64,000 nt of DNA. Origin: an uncultured Acidobacteriota bacterium (GTDB taxonomy: Bacteria; Acidobacteriota; Terriglobia; Bryobacterales; Bryobacteraceae). The stretch spans positions 124,001 through 188,000 of the forward strand of contig CADEFM010000009.1 in NCBI GenBank assembly GCA_902826605.1, in the 5' to 3' direction. Below the pieces are notes generated by a model. That model saw only the letters and a program-made list of their open reading frames with translations. It did no database searches and had not been told where the DNA came from. Below are positions 17,841-27,461 of the stretch, piece after piece (positions within the stretch are counted from its first letter, which is position 1; each line of letters opens with the position of its first letter). Position numbers and translations under genes: made by a program.

Positions 17841-18973
17841 CGCCGGCCCCTCGGCCTGCGCCGTGGAAGATTGGCGCGCTATGTGTTGGCGGGCTTGCCT
17901 TCATGATCGGCGTGATGGCGGTGTGGTCTCCGGATCTTGTGCGCGACGCATGGCTGGGGCACAACGACTTCGTTCCCTCCTATATCGCCGCAAGGCTGGC
18001 AAGCTCAGCGCAGTTGTACTCGCCGGAGGCGACCGTGCGCCTGCAGAATGAGCTGCTGGGAATCCGCGCGGACTGGATGTTGTACATGAGGCCGCCGTTC
18101 TTCGCGGTTCTCATGAAGTCATTGGCGGCGCTCCCGTTTCAGGTCGCCTATTGGATCTTTCAGACGCTGAGCGTGACTAGCATAGCGGTATTTGTATGGT
18201 TGTTCGCCCGAAAGTCGATTGAAGTTGCCGTCTTGGCGAGTATTTCGGTACCGATTCTGCTTGCCGTGCTGCAGGGGCAGGACATTGGATTCGTCATGCT
18301 GGCATTCGCCGGTTTTTATCTGCTGTCCGAAAAAGGACGTGGGTTTGAGGGCGGTTTGGCGTTATCGCTCTGCCTTATCAAATTCCACTTGTTTCCGCTG
18401 ACGGGACTGGCTCTGCTACTTCGCCGGGAATGGGCGGTGGTGCGCGGGTTCTCCATTGGCGCCGCGGTGCTGGCCAGCCTAAGCTTCAGCGTGGTGGGGG
18501 CGAATTGGCCCGCGCTATATTGGGCCGCGTTGAAGAATCCCGCGCTGCATCCAGGCGAGAAGGTGATGCCGAATCTGCATGGGCTGTCGGCCTTGATGGG
18601 CTGGGGCCTGATGACCGAGACGCTGCTGATGGCAGCGGTGACGGGCGTATTCCTGGTGGTGGTTGCGAGAGGCTGTCCGCGTCCGTTGACGTTCGCGCTC
18701 GCGCTGGCCGGCGGGTTGCTGCTGAGTTACCACGCTTACGCACAGGACGGCATGCTCTTGCTAGCGGCACTCGGCATTCTAGGACAAACGGAACGGACGA
18801 CCGCTTTTCGGCGGCTCCTGCAAGTCAGCTTGACTCCTGTCCCCTACGCTCTATTGCCCCCCCAGAATGTCGGGAGCGCGGCGCTTACGGCACTGATTAT
18901 TGCGGGATTCCTAGCCGGAGTGGCCGCGAGCAATCGGACTCCCGCGTCAACCTCAGTTGATGAGTATAGATAA
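17837..18973 (+). CDS. GT87/DUF2029-like polytopic glycosyltransferase
   Basis: 378 residues with about nine membrane segments. The large loop after helix 1 contains HNDFVPSYIAARLASSAQLYS and LYMRPPFFAVLMKSLAALPF, and later LQGQDIGFVMLAFAGFYL and CLIKFHLFPLTGLALLLRR. These are hallmarks of the DUF2029/GT87 group, GT-C mannosyl- or arabinosyl-like transferases that use polyprenyl-phosphate sugars on the outer face of the membrane (family knowledge). The start is ATG 17837; a longer frame reaches back to 17570 but overlaps rpiB antisense. Acceptor unknown. A cytoplasmic tail rich in Ser/Thr ends the protein. Confidence 0.8.
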   Translation: MTPAPRPAPWKIGALCVGGLAFMIGVMAVWSPDLVRDAWLGHNDFVPSYIAARLASSAQLYSPEATVRLQNELLGIRADWMLYMRPPFFAVLMKSLAALPFQVAYWIFQTLSVTSIAVFVWLFARKSIEVAVLASISVPILLAVLQGQDIGFVMLAFAGFYLLSEKGRGFEGGLALSLCLIKFHLFPLTGLALLLRREWAVVRGFSIGAAVLASLSFSVVGANWPALYWAALKNPALHPGEKVMPNLHGLSALMGWGLMTETLLMAAVTGVFLVVVARGCPRPLTFALALAGGLLLSYHAYAQDGMLLLAALGILGQTERTTAFRRLLQVSLTPVPYALLPPQNVGSAALTALIIAGFLAGVAASNRTPASTSVDEYR

Positions 18974-18983
18974 ACTATAGTTT
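18972..18983. promoter_or_regulatory. AT-rich palindrome upstream of the TonB-type receptor
   Basis: AAACTATAGTTT is a perfect 12-base palindrome located just after the stop of the preceding gene and 9 bases before the GTG start of the receptor, where the leader or an operator would sit. The CTATAG core could also serve as part of a -10 element. Position and symmetry are visible; any regulatory role is inference. Confidence 0.25.
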
Positions 18984-18992
18984 AATAAAAGA

Positions 18993-21389
18993 GTGAAACT
19001 GGCGCTAAGCATCCTGCTGGTGACGGCGGGAGTTGTGGCCGCTCAAACCACGGGCTCACTGACAGTCAAAGTATCAGGACCGGATGGATCTCCTGTCACG
19101 GGCGCTTCGGTCAGACTGGAGAACCGTTCCACGGGATTTGAAAGGTTGATTCCCGAAACGGCAGGCGCATATACGCTGGCGAACCTTCCGCTGCAAACCT
19201 ATCGTTTGACAGTAGAAGCGCCGGCGTTTCAGGCGGGTGTCCGCGAAATTGCAGTGCGAAGCAATGTGCCAGTCGCCGTGGGATTGACTCTGGAACTCGC
19301 AACAGTGCGAGACACCGTCACAGTTTCCGCCGGAGGCAGTGCGGATTTGATAGACGTGGAAGCCACGGGCACGCGAGTTGGCCTGAGCGCCCTGGCGATG
19401 AGTGAGATGCCCGCGCCCATGGGCAGCCGCGGCATCGAAACGTATCTGCTCAGCTTTCCCGGTTTCGCGATGAACGCGAACGGCGCCATTCACCCGCGCG
19501 GCGCGCACAACCAGATGACGTTCGTGATCGACGGCATGGCGGTGAGCGATCAACTGACCGGCGCATTCGCTACCGCTCTCGACCCGAATCTGGTGGATAG
19601 CTTGGAACTGCACACCGGCAACGTGCCGGCCGAGTTCGGAGCCAAAGTATCCGGAGTAGCTGCCATCACAACCAAGAGCGCGGCCGGTTCCGGACGACGT
19701 CTTTTTGGAAATACTCAGGCCGGTGCAGGACGGTTTGACACCCTGGAGAGCGTAACGCAGGCGGGTGGCGAAAAGGGCCGATTCGCTTTCTATGGTTCCA
19801 TATTCGCGGTAAAGACGCACAGGTTTCTGGACCAGGTCTCACTGGATAACCTGCACAATGGTGGCAATGCGCAGCGCGGTTTTCTACGGCTGGACTATCA
19901 ACCCAATGAACGCGACACCTTCCATTTAAACGCGATGACCGGACGATCCAGCTTTGAGCTGGCTAACCTGCGATCCCAGCAGGCCACCGGAATGGACCAG
20001 CGGCAGGCGCTGCGGGACCTTTCGGTCTGGTTGCGCTGGAACCGCATTCTGGGACCCACTGCGGCATGGGAATCCACGCTGGCCTATCGCACCACGGTTG
20101 CACAATTTTTCCCCAGCTCCGGTGATACCCCAGTGACAGCAGCCCAGGCTCGGCATCTATCGACCGTGATTCTGGCGAACCGGATCAGCAAAGTGGCGGG
20201 CCGCCACACAATCCGCGCCGGCGCCGACCTGCAGGTCTTCCCAATCAGCGAAAATTTTTCGATGGGCATCACGAACCCGGCATTCAATACTCCCGGGGCA
20301 CCGGGGTTCAATGACGCGTTGCTGCCCCATGATCTGACGCGCGGGGGCCGGATGTTCACTTTTTCGGATAAGGACACTGGGATGCTGGCGAGCGCCTTCA
20401 TACAGGATTCCATTCGCTGGGGCAGGTTTATTTTGACCCCCGGGTTGCGTTTTGATTCGTACCGCCTGCTGGTCACCGGCCAACAGTTTCAACCGCGCGT
20501 GGGTGTGGCGTTTCACTTGAAGGAAACAGGCACGGTGTTGCGCGCTTCATACAATCGCAATTACCAGACGCCGCCGAACGAGAATCTTCTGCTTTCCAGT
20601 TCAGCGGAGGCAGCTCGTCTAGCGCCCGCTAGCGTCAGGAACGCACTGGGAGCCAGTTTCAGCCCCATGCAGCCGCAACGCGAGAACGTGTATGAAGTGG
20701 GCATGCAGCAATCTTTGTGGGGACGGGCCAGCCTGAATGCGTCTTTCTATCACAAGAATTCTCGCGATCAGCAGGATAATAACAATTTCTTCAACACCGG
20801 CGTGATTTTCCCGGTAACGCTGGCGGGAATCCGAGTCAACGGCGTGGAAGGCCGGCTACGGCTGCCTACGATACGGGGTGTGAGCGCGACCATCAGCGCC
20901 ACACACGCGCGCGCGATTTCCACTCCGCCTTTCACGGGTGGCCTGTTCCTCGGACAGGACGCAGTGGATCTGTTAAGCTCCGGCCCATTCGTGATCGATC
21001 ACGATCAGAAGTTGAGCCTGCAGACCACGGCGCACTACACCGTGAACCGGCATTGGTGGATGAGCACGGCGGTGCGCTATGACAGCGGGCTAGTTGCGAA
21101 TCCGTCGGACGCGGGCGTGGTGGCCGCCGATCCGGATTTCAACGACCTGCTGCCGTACGTCAAGCTGGGACAACGGCCCGCACGAGTTCGCCCGCACACG
21201 GTCACCGACGCGGCGATCGGATATCAGAGCTATCGTGCCGGAGGGAACACGGAAAAGGTCTGGGATGCTCAGCTTCAGTTCAACAACCTATTCGACGTGA
21301 CGGCGCTGCACAATTTCCAATCGGTATTTGTGGGAACGCGTGTGGTGGCGCCGCGTTCGGTGGGCGTAAAGCTGCGTTTTTACTGGTAG
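18993..21389 (+). CDS. TonB-dependent receptor-like outer-membrane protein with CarboxypepD-like N terminus
   Basis: 798 residues, start GTG 18993. A signal peptide (LALSILLVTAGVVAAQ) is followed by a carboxypeptidase-regulatory-like beta sandwich at about residues 20-100 (GSLTVKVSGPDGSPVTGASV, GAYTLANLPLQTYRLTVEA), then a plug region (RGAHNQMTFVIDGM, SLELHTGNVPAEFGAKVSGV) and a long beta-rich barrel ending in an aromatic residue pattern (GVKLRFYW). The layout matches the Oar-like/SusC-like proteins that are expanded in Solibacter. No TonB box is obvious by eye. Its ligand is unknown. It follows the GT87-like gene by 19 bases. Confidence 0.85.
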   Translation: MKLALSILLVTAGVVAAQTTGSLTVKVSGPDGSPVTGASVRLENRSTGFERLIPETAGAYTLANLPLQTYRLTVEAPAFQAGVREIAVRSNVPVAVGLTLELATVRDTVTVSAGGSADLIDVEATGTRVGLSALAMSEMPAPMGSRGIETYLLSFPGFAMNANGAIHPRGAHNQMTFVIDGMAVSDQLTGAFATALDPNLVDSLELHTGNVPAEFGAKVSGVAAITTKSAAGSGRRLFGNTQAGAGRFDTLESVTQAGGEKGRFAFYGSIFAVKTHRFLDQVSLDNLHNGGNAQRGFLRLDYQPNERDTFHLNAMTGRSSFELANLRSQQATGMDQRQALRDLSVWLRWNRILGPTAAWESTLAYRTTVAQFFPSSGDTPVTAAQARHLSTVILANRISKVAGRHTIRAGADLQVFPISENFSMGITNPAFNTPGAPGFNDALLPHDLTRGGRMFTFSDKDTGMLASAFIQDSIRWGRFILTPGLRFDSYRLLVTGQQFQPRVGVAFHLKETGTVLRASYNRNYQTPPNENLLLSSSAEAARLAPASVRNALGASFSPMQPQRENVYEVGMQQSLWGRASLNASFYHKNSRDQQDNNNFFNTGVIFPVTLAGIRVNGVEGRLRLPTIRGVSATISATHARAISTPPFTGGLFLGQDAVDLLSSGPFVIDHDQKLSLQTTAHYTVNRHWWMSTAVRYDSGLVANPSDAGVVAADPDFNDLLPYVKLGQRPARVRPHTVTDAAIGYQSYRAGGNTEKVWDAQLQFNNLFDVTALHNFQSVFVGTRVVAPRSVGVKLRFYW

Positions 21390-21411
21390 CCGCGTGTGTA
21401 TGATGGGCGTG

Positions 21412-21621
21412 ATGGGACGCATGTTGATCGCCACCGGATTAGTACTGATAATACTGGGAATTCTGATCCTCGTGGGCGAAAGGCTTCCCTTCAAGCCCGG
21501 GCATTTGCCCGGTGACCTTATCGTGCGCGGGAAGAACACTACATTCTACTTTCCGCTGGTCACAAGTCTCTTGCTGAGCGCGATCCTAACGCTAGTGATG
21601 TGGCTCTTTCGCAGGCGCTAG
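21412..21621 (+). CDS. DUF2905 family small membrane protein
   Basis: 69 residues with two hydrophobic helices (LIATGLVLIILGILILVGE and YFPLVTSLLLSAILTLVMWL) around a conserved loop, LPFKPGHLPGDLIVRGKNTTF, ending FRRR. This is the DUF2905 pattern, a widespread inner-membrane protein of unknown function. The start at 21412 (MGRMLIATG) gives the family's normal N terminus; earlier in-frame Met codons at 21400 and 21403 are possible. It lies 22 bases after the receptor gene. Confidence 0.85.
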   Translation: MGRMLIATGLVLIILGILILVGERLPFKPGHLPGDLIVRGKNTTFYFPLVTSLLLSAILTLVMWLFRRR

Positions 21622-21845
21622 CCGCAGTGTTTCTATTTCATCTCAAGAGTTCTGTGTCTAAAGTTTTGCACCTTAGGGTGACACTAAGAGAAAAGTTCTA
21701 AGGTATTCGCCACGTCTCCTATCAAGGCTCTCGCGCAAAACATAGGAAATGAACAGTGCTGAATTCGCTCCGACTTTGGCGACGCGAATGCACGATTTTG
21801 CGAATCCCTGTAGCCACTCTGCAATAGGCCCAGGTAAAAGAAATT

Positions 21846-21850
21846 GGAGG
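21846..21850 (+). promoter_or_regulatory. Ribosome binding site fixing the PEP-CTERM gene start
   Basis: GGAGG ends six bases before ATG 21857. It decides the start against an upstream in-frame ATG at 21749, which lacks a comparable site and would put 36 unrelated residues before the signal peptide. Confidence 0.8.
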
Positions 21851-21856
21851 AATGTG

Positions 21857-22483
21857 ATGAAGGCTTTCGTCCTGGTACTTACGGTACTTGCCATCTGTTT
21901 GTCCCCACTACATGCCGGCGTAGTGATTGATTTTGAGTCGCTGCCTGGCGGCGACCCCGGCTTGGCTCCGGGACCGCCCTTCCTTGCCAGTACACAGGGA
22001 TTCGACTTTTCCTCGCCTGCGTCCTTCGGCATTACCGATACCGCTTCGTCCGTATTGATCACCAACAATGGAGGTAACGTCCTGCTCGATATCGGCGGTT
22101 CGGCAGATCCAGTCAGCATGGCGCACGGAGGAGGCTTGGTCTTTGATTTAGTGAGCGTTTCGAGCGCTCCAGGGATCGGTATCCCCAACGACCCCGCGAA
22201 CGCGACGACATTGAACATCGTAGGCACCTACTTTGGAGGTGGCGCGCCGACTCCGGTTACCTTCACTTTGACGGACGGAATTTATTCGACGTTCGCACTG
22301 CCCACCGGATGGACGAACCTGCAATCGGTTTCTTTCTTTGGGACCGGCGGAGGCGCGAACTTTATTGCCGTGGATAACATCAGCGTGAACGTGGTTCCGG
22401 AACCTAGCTCCATCGCGCTATTGGCCACGACCGCATTGGGTTGCATGTACTGGATCCGGGCACGCCGTAAGCGCAACGCGTAG
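21857..22483 (+). CDS. PEP-CTERM sorting domain protein
   Basis: 208 residues. It has a Sec signal peptide (KAFVLVLTVLAICLSPLHA), a beta-rich Gly/Ser/Asn-rich body without recognised domain, and a C-terminal VPEPSSIALLATTALGC stretch followed by a short hydrophobic segment and RARRKRNA. That tripartite end is the PEP-CTERM signal, recognised by exosortase in bacteria that make exopolysaccharide (family knowledge). The protein is probably exported and anchored or released at the surface. An exosortase gene is not visible here, but a PEP-CTERM-associated sugar transferase lies at 57539-58924. It precedes lepB, on the opposite strand. Confidence 0.85.
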   Translation: MKAFVLVLTVLAICLSPLHAGVVIDFESLPGGDPGLAPGPPFLASTQGFDFSSPASFGITDTASSVLITNNGGNVLLDIGGSADPVSMAHGGGLVFDLVSVSSAPGIGIPNDPANATTLNIVGTYFGGGAPTPVTFTLTDGIYSTFALPTGWTNLQSVSFFGTGGGANFIAVDNISVNVVPEPSSIALLATTALGCMYWIRARRKRNA

Positions 22484-22521
22484 GACGCAAGGGCACGGCA
22501 GTGGTGGGTGGCAGTGAAGCA

Positions 22522-23091
22522 CTATGGCACTAGACCTAAGCGCTCTAGCGGCCAGTAGACGAATGCCGCTTTGCCATAGATAAAGTGCCGCGGAACCGTG
22601 CCCCAGGTACGGCTATCGTTCGAAGAACTGCGGTGATCGCCCAATACGAAGTACTCGCCGTCAGGCACCGCAGTTTCGCGAGTTGAGATCTCGTCGCGGT
22701 ACTCCTTGGGCACATACTGCTCCTCAAGGACATGTCCATTCACGGATACCGTTCCGTGATTGATCTTCACGCGATCGCCAGGAATACCGATGACACGTTT
22801 AATGTAGGACTTGCTGGGATCGCCTGGGAACCAGAACACCACTGTGTCACCCCGGCTGATCTCCGTAATTCCGAAACGATAAGCGAATTTATTGATGAAG
22901 ATGCGTTCCTGGTCCACTAGCGACGGCATCATGCTAGTGCCTTCCACCTTAACCGGCTGATACAGAAAAAGAATGACAACCACGGCGATAAACACACTCA
23001 GGGACAGATCGCGCAACCAAGCCACAGCGGCAGCCGTGGAGGACTGGTGTTCGTAAGCCGGTGGTGGTGGCAGTGGGTTTGGAGATTCCAT
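22522..23091 (-). CDS. lepB: Signal peptidase I
   Basis: 189 residues. It cleaves signal peptides of exported proteins on the outer face of the membrane. One N-terminal membrane helix (about residues 30-45) follows a Pro/Tyr-rich cytoplasmic start; the catalytic Ser is S53 in EGTSMMPSL and the Lys is K98 in SYIKRVIG; the GDYFVLGD-like GEYFVLGDHRSSSNDSR and FIYGKA boxes are present. Length suits the single-helix type. It lies 65 bases downstream of tRNA-His on the same strand. No other lepB is in the window. Confidence 0.95.
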   Translation of the reverse strand: MESPNPLPPPPAYEHQSSTAAAVAWLRDLSLSVFIAVVVILFLYQPVKVEGTSMMPSLVDQERIFINKFAYRFGITEISRGDTVVFWFPGDPSKSYIKRVIGIPGDRVKINHGTVSVNGHVLEEQYVPKEYRDEISTRETAVPDGEYFVLGDHRSSSNDSRTWGTVPRHFIYGKAAFVYWPLERLGLVP

Positions 23092-23155
23092 CTAAGGCTG
23101 ATTATATGACGTGGCGGATGCTATTGGGTTTCGAGTTCCAGCCATTCACGTGTTT

Positions 23156-23233
23156 TGGGGCGGCTGATGGGATTTGAACCCATGACATCCAGAACCACAA
23201 TCTGGCGCTACTACCAGCTGAGCTACAGCCGCC
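23156..23233 (-). tRNA. tRNA-His (GTG), CCA encoded
   Basis: The reverse complement folds as a cloverleaf: acceptor stem GCGGCTG/CAGCCGC with the extra G-1 opposite C73, which is diagnostic for histidine tRNA; anticodon stem CCAGA/TCTGG enclosing TTGTGGT, anticodon GTG; T arm ATGGG-TTCAAAT-CCCAT. The 3' CCA is encoded. One extra base in the D arm gives a C-T mismatch at the end of the D stem. It is upstream of lepB and 52 bases downstream of the ubiD-family gene. Confidence 0.95.
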
Positions 23234-23284
23234 ACAGCAGGAGGGTACGAATTCAGTTTACCACCGAAGAGCGTTCTAGTTCGT

Positions 23285-24736
23285 TTATTTGAGTCCTGCC
23301 CGCTTCCACAGTTCGTCCACACGCGATTTCACATCCGCAGGCATGGCAATCACATCCGGCCAAGGACGCGTGAAGCCTTCGCCGGGCCATTTCTTCGTGG
23401 CGTCGACACCCATCTTAGAGCCGTAATTGGGCAGGCGGCTTGCATGATCCAGTGAATCGACGGGGCCCATGACGAACTGAATGTCGCGTTCGGGATCGAT
23501 ATTGTTCAGCGCCTTCCAAGCCACTTCGCTGAAGTTCTGCACGTCCACGCTCTCGTCGACGACGACGATGACTTTTGAAAACATCGCTTGGCCCAAGCCC
23601 CAGATCGCGTGCATCACCTTACGGGCGTGGCCTGGATAAGACTTACGGATGGAGATGAGAATCAGATTGTGAAAAATGCCTTCGGCGGGCATGGCGATGT
23701 CACGGACTTCGGGCAACTGCATCCGCATCAGCGGCAGGAAGATGCGTTCAATGGCTTTGCCCATATAAAAATCTTCCATGGGCGGCGGGCCGACGATGGT
23801 GGTGGCGTAAATGGGATTCTTGCGGTGCGTGATGCATTGGACATGGAAGACGGGATAATCGTCGTCGAGCGAATAAAAACCGGTATGATCGCCAAACGGT
23901 CCTTCACGGCGCAGTTCGCCGAGTTCGACGTAGCCTTCCAGAACGATTTCCGCCTGCGCGGGAACTTCCAGATCCACCGTTTCACACTTGACCATTTCGA
24001 CGGGCTTGGAGCGCAGGAAGCCCGCGATCATCATCTCGTCGAGATCGGGAGGCAGCGGCAAAATTGCCGAATACATGGTGGCGGGGTCCGCGCCGATGGC
24101 GACGGCGACTTCCATTTTTTGGATGTTGCCCGCCGCGCGGAGTCTTCGAAAATGCTCCGCGCCTTGTTTATGCGTTTGCCAATGCATGCCGGTTGTGCGC
24201 TCATCGAAAATCTGGAGACGGTAACATCCGCAATTGCGTTTGCCGGTATCCGGATTGCGCGAGAAGACCATGGGCAGCGTGATGAAGCGGCCACCGTCTT
24301 CCGGCCAGCAATGCAGGATGGGAAAGTGATCGAGACTGAAGTCGTCACGACGGATCACTTCCTTGCAAGGTCCCGTGCTCACGATTTTTGGAAAGAAGGA
24401 ACCCACCTCGGCAAGCATCGGCAGCATTTTCAGTTTGCCGACGATGCCTTCCGGCATTCGCATCTCCAGAAACTGCGAAATGCGAGCGGCGATTTCGTCA
24501 ATGGAATCCACTTCCAGGGCCAGCCGCATGCGTTTCTCGCTGGCAAACGCGTTGATCAACAACGGGACGCTGGAGCCCTTCGGCTTTTCGAAGAGCAGCG
24601 CCGGCCCTCCTGTTTTCACGCTGCGGTCGGCGAATTCGGTTATCTCCAGGCGCGGATCCACTTCAAAAGAGATGCGCTTCAGTTCACCTTGTTTTTCTAG
24701 GGCGCGAATGAACTCGCGCAAGTCGGCGTAGGCCAT
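23285..24736 (-). CDS. UbiD family decarboxylase, probably menaquinone pathway
   Basis: 483 residues. UbiD enzymes decarboxylate aromatic or unsaturated acids with prenylated FMN. The sequence carries the family start (YADLREFIRALEKQGELKRI), the substrate/prFMN region around CGCYRLQIFDERTTGMHWQ, the NPIYATTIVGPPPMEDFYMG segment and the C-terminal PDVIAMPADVKSRVDELW. Its length and the LRKG-type N terminus suit the respiratory-quinone group (UbiD/MqnP-like), but single-gene context cannot tell menaquinone from another acid. It starts 69 bases before the divergent reductase gene. No UbiX partner is in the window. Confidence 0.85.
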   Translation of the reverse strand: MAYADLREFIRALEKQGELKRISFEVDPRLEITEFADRSVKTGGPALLFEKPKGSSVPLLINAFASEKRMRLALEVDSIDEIAARISQFLEMRMPEGIVGKLKMLPMLAEVGSFFPKIVSTGPCKEVIRRDDFSLDHFPILHCWPEDGGRFITLPMVFSRNPDTGKRNCGCYRLQIFDERTTGMHWQTHKQGAEHFRRLRAAGNIQKMEVAVAIGADPATMYSAILPLPPDLDEMMIAGFLRSKPVEMVKCETVDLEVPAQAEIVLEGYVELGELRREGPFGDHTGFYSLDDDYPVFHVQCITHRKNPIYATTIVGPPPMEDFYMGKAIERIFLPLMRMQLPEVRDIAMPAEGIFHNLILISIRKSYPGHARKVMHAIWGLGQAMFSKVIVVVDESVDVQNFSEVAWKALNNIDPERDIQFVMGPVDSLDHASRLPNYGSKMGVDATKKWPGEGFTRPWPDVIAMPADVKSRVDELWKRAGLK

Positions 24737-24804
24737 AGGAACTCTTATTAGACCGCACCGGGCGCAGCGCGTGCCGAATGCGCGCTATCTTAAGATGGAC
24801 TCAT

Positions 24805-25515
24805 ATGACAAATAGGACCGCTTTCGTTACGGGTGCGAGCCGCGGAATCGGACTCGCCTGCGCGAAGGCGTTGGCGGCAGCGGGCGCGCGCGTGGTGCTG
24901 GCGGCGCGCGACACCGCGAAGCTTGAGGCAGCATCGGCGGAAATTCCCGGCTCGACTTGGGTTCAGATTGACATAGCTTCCGCCGAATCCATCAAAGAAG
25001 CTTTCCTGAAAGCCGGCAAGGTGGACATCCTGATAAACAATGCCGCGATCACCAAAGACGGACTCGCGCTCCGCATGAAAAAGGACGACTGGGACGCGGT
25101 GATTGGCGCGAATCTGACGGGGGCGTTTCTCGCGATTCAACAGGTATTGCAGCCGATGATGAAAGAACGCTGGGGGCGCATCATTAACATTTCCTCCATC
25201 GTGGGTGAGACTGGCAACCCAGGGCAGGCGAACTACGTAGCCTCGAAGGCTGGTTTGATCGGACTGACGAAATCGCTTGCGCAGGAAATGGCGAGCCGCA
25301 ACATTACCGTGAACGCCGTGGCGCCAGGCTTCGTGGATACCGATATGACCGCTGCGCTCTCGGAAGAATTAAAGAACCGGATGCTGGAACACATACCATT
25401 GCGGCGCTTCGGAAAACCGGAGGATATCGCAGCTGCGGTAACGTTTCTGGCGAGCGAAGAGGCGGGGTATATCACTGGAGCCGTTCTCAATGTTAACGGC
25501 GGAATGTACATGTGA
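24805..25515 (+). CDS. fabG: 3-oxoacyl-[acyl-carrier-protein] reductase-like SDR
   Basis: 236 residues. The classical SDR features are complete: TGASRGIG at residues 8-15, NNAAITKD, catalytic Ser in NISSIVGETGNPG, and YVASK (Tyr-x3-Lys); the end is [12 protein letters not shown], the typical FabG terminus. The family reduces 3-oxoacyl-ACP with NADPH in fatty-acid synthesis, though close relatives reduce other carbonyls. ATG 24805 is chosen because an upstream ATG at 24778 has no family match. It runs divergently from the ubiD-family gene and converges with a GT9-like gene, overlapping it by 23 bases. Confidence 0.85.
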   Translation: MTNRTAFVTGASRGIGLACAKALAAAGARVVLAARDTAKLEAASAEIPGSTWVQIDIASAESIKEAFLKAGKVDILINNAAITKDGLALRMKKDDWDAVIGANLTGAFLAIQQVLQPMMKERWGRIINISSIVGETGNPGQANYVASKAGLIGLTKSLAQEMASRNITVNAVAPGFVDTDMTAALSEELKNRMLEHIPLRRFGKPEDIAAAVTFLASEEAGYITGAVLNVNGGMYM

Positions 25516-26620
25516 CGGCAGTGATTCGGTCGAGCACATCCGGGGCGTTGCCATCGATTACGATTCCGCGGGGGCGCCAACGAGCGGCCATGCGGTCACT
25601 GACGAAACCTTTGGCAATGCTGATCAACGGGACTTCGCATGCGCTGGCAACGTGCCCTCCGGCCGAATCGTAACCGACGTAGAGCTTGGAACGTGCGATC
25701 TCGGCCGCAAAGGGCGCGAAGGCGCCTTTATGAGTGCGAACCCCGGGACGGATGACGCTTTCCACGCGCGCGCGTTCTTCGGGGCTGCCACCCGTGTCGA
25801 CAAGGACGGACGCGCCGGTTGCCGCTAACGCGCCTATCAGGTCGCGCTCAAAATCGACTCCGATGCGCTTGGATTCGTTTTCGCCCACGCCCAGGCTCAC
25901 CGTGATGTCCGCAGCCTCGCCAACCGCGGGCAGCGGTGCAATGTATGGCCTGGCATTCTCAACGTCGAAGACCTCGCGAGCCCAATGGGCCGCGAGGTCG
26001 GGAAGGCGGCTATCGCTATCGCTCCCGTATGCCCGGCTTGGGAAGAAGAAATAATTCGAATCATCGCAAACCCGCAGCAGGCCAAGTTGCGTCAGGCGTG
26101 AATCTGGATCGAAAACCAGCCCATCGTCGAGCCATAAAGCCGCAGATGAGCGCAGCCGTTCGACCAATGCGCCCGAACGTGCGTAAGGGGCGGTTTGATG
26201 CCGGACACGTGGATCGGCCTCAAACAATTCGTACGATTTCCGCGAGCCGACAAACACAATCTCGGCATCGGGGTATCGGCGTTTCGCGGCATCGATTAAG
26301 ACGCTGGTCACTGCAACGTCTGCGCCTAGCGTTACACGTGACAACACGTAGACACGGTCAGACGAAGGGGGGGCCTGCGCGGATGACGCCGCGGGCCGAA
26401 CGCGGGGTATCAGCTCCGGCGCGACTCGAGCAATCACCTGCGTGAAGAGACGATCATAGACTTCGGAGAGGTGCGGCTCAAACAAATCTCCAAGACGCTC
26501 GACGACGACCGTAAGCAGTGCGCGCCCGTCGTCCTCGGCGATGGCACGGGCGAGCAGTGCGCCGGACCAGACGCCGTCGCGCAGGCACGCTTCGAGCAAG
26601 TCGTTACAGATACTTCCCAA
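25493..26620 (-). CDS. Glycosyltransferase family 9-like protein
   Basis: 375 residues. The C-terminal half resembles ADP-heptose-LPS heptosyltransferases (GT9): [35 protein letters not shown], and [25 protein letters not shown], where GYDSAGGH replaces the usual G-x-DSGPMH. The N-terminal 85 residues are an extra helical region. Such enzymes add sugars to lipid A core or other glycans in the cytoplasm. It overlaps the mtnP stop by 17 bases and is the last gene of that operon, which is odd company for a sugar transferase and suggests either operon rearrangement or an unnoticed link. Exact donor unknown. Confidence 0.7.
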   Translation of the reverse strand: MGSICNDLLEACLRDGVWSGALLARAIAEDDGRALLTVVVERLGDLFEPHLSEVYDRLFTQVIARVAPELIPRVRPAASSAQAPPSSDRVYVLSRVTLGADVAVTSVLIDAAKRRYPDAEIVFVGSRKSYELFEADPRVRHQTAPYARSGALVERLRSSAALWLDDGLVFDPDSRLTQLGLLRVCDDSNYFFFPSRAYGSDSDSRLPDLAAHWAREVFDVENARPYIAPLPAVGEAADITVSLGVGENESKRIGVDFERDLIGALAATGASVLVDTGGSPEERARVESVIRPGVRTHKGAFAPFAAEIARSKLYVGYDSAGGHVASACEVPLISIAKGFVSDRMAARWRPRGIVIDGNAPDVLDRITAVTCTFRR

Positions 26621-27461
26621 CGATCAGCTCCAGCTTCTTGCGCGTCGCGTCGGGGATGGTTTTCCGGTCCGTGATCAGCGCGTGCGCCAGCGCCGATCCG
26701 CATTTGCAATCGCGCCCGGCAGGCATCGTGCGCACTGCTTCCGCCACCAGCGTCGCTGCGTTGGCAGCATTTTGGGTCAGGTTCGCGATGATGTCATTGA
26801 CGGTGACCGCGTCGTGATCCGGATGCCAGCAATCGTAGTCGGTGACCATTGCGATGGTCGCGTAACAGAGCTCGGCTTCACGCGCCAGCTTGGCCTCCTG
26901 AAGGTTGGTCATTCCGATCACATCCATACCCCAACTGCGGTACAGATTCGATTCGGCCAGGGTAGAAAACGCCGGACCTTCCATACACAGGTACGTCCCC
27001 CCTAGTTTCGCTGTGACTCCCACGGTCTTCGCTGCGTGATGCGCGACGTCCGCGAGCTGCGAACAAATGGGATGGGCGAAGCTCACGTGCGCGACCAGGC
27101 CCTCCCCAAAGAACGTGGAGATGCGGCCGCGCGTGCGGTCAACGAACTGATCGGGGATCACGAAATCGAGGGGCTTGTGCTCTGCCTTCAGCGATCCCAC
27201 CGCGCTGAGGGAAAGGATTCGTTCGACGCCGAGCGACTTCATCCCATAAATATTCGCGCGGAAGTTTAACTCCGAGGGCGAGAAGCGGTGTCCGCGCCCG
27301 TGGCGCGCCAGGAACGCCACGCTTTTCCCGGCAAGGCGGCCAACGACATATGCGTCCGAGGGCGCTCCGAAGGGGGTTTCCACAACACGCTCTTCCTGCG
27401 CTTCAAATCCCGGCATGGAATACAATCCACTGCCGCCAATAATTCCAATCGTAGGTGTCAT
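26604..27461 (-). CDS. mtnP: 5'-methylthioadenosine phosphorylase
   Basis: 285 residues. It cleaves methylthioadenosine (or inosine analogues) with phosphate, in methionine salvage. The family features are visible: [54 protein letters not shown], and [20 protein letters not shown] with the conserved substrate-binding Asp/Asn replaced by the MTAP-type [14 protein letters not shown]. The stop overlaps the next gene's start by 17 bases and its start overlaps the MeaB fusion's stop by 4 (27458-27461), so they are cotranscribed. Confidence 0.93.
   Translation of the reverse strand: MTPTIGIIGGSGLYSMPGFEAQEERVVETPFGAPSDAYVVGRLAGKSVAFLARHGRGHRFSPSELNFRANIYGMKSLGVERILSLSAVGSLKAEHKPLDFVIPDQFVDRTRGRISTFFGEGLVAHVSFAHPICSQLADVAHHAAKTVGVTAKLGGTYLCMEGPAFSTLAESNLYRSWGMDVIGMTNLQEAKLAREAELCYATIAMVTDYDCWHPDHDAVTVNDIIANLTQNAANAATLVAEAVRTMPAGRDCKCGSALAHALITDRKTIPDATRKKLELIVGKYL

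Noticed and set aside
21660..21700. Weak 5-bp hairpin (CTTAG/CTAAG) after the DUF2905 gene
   Set aside because: Stem too short and no T run; not supported as a terminator or operator.
23588..24700. A 370-codon plus-strand frame opposite the ubiD-family gene
   Set aside because: No recognisable motif and shadow-like composition; the minus strand encodes a complete UbiD protein.
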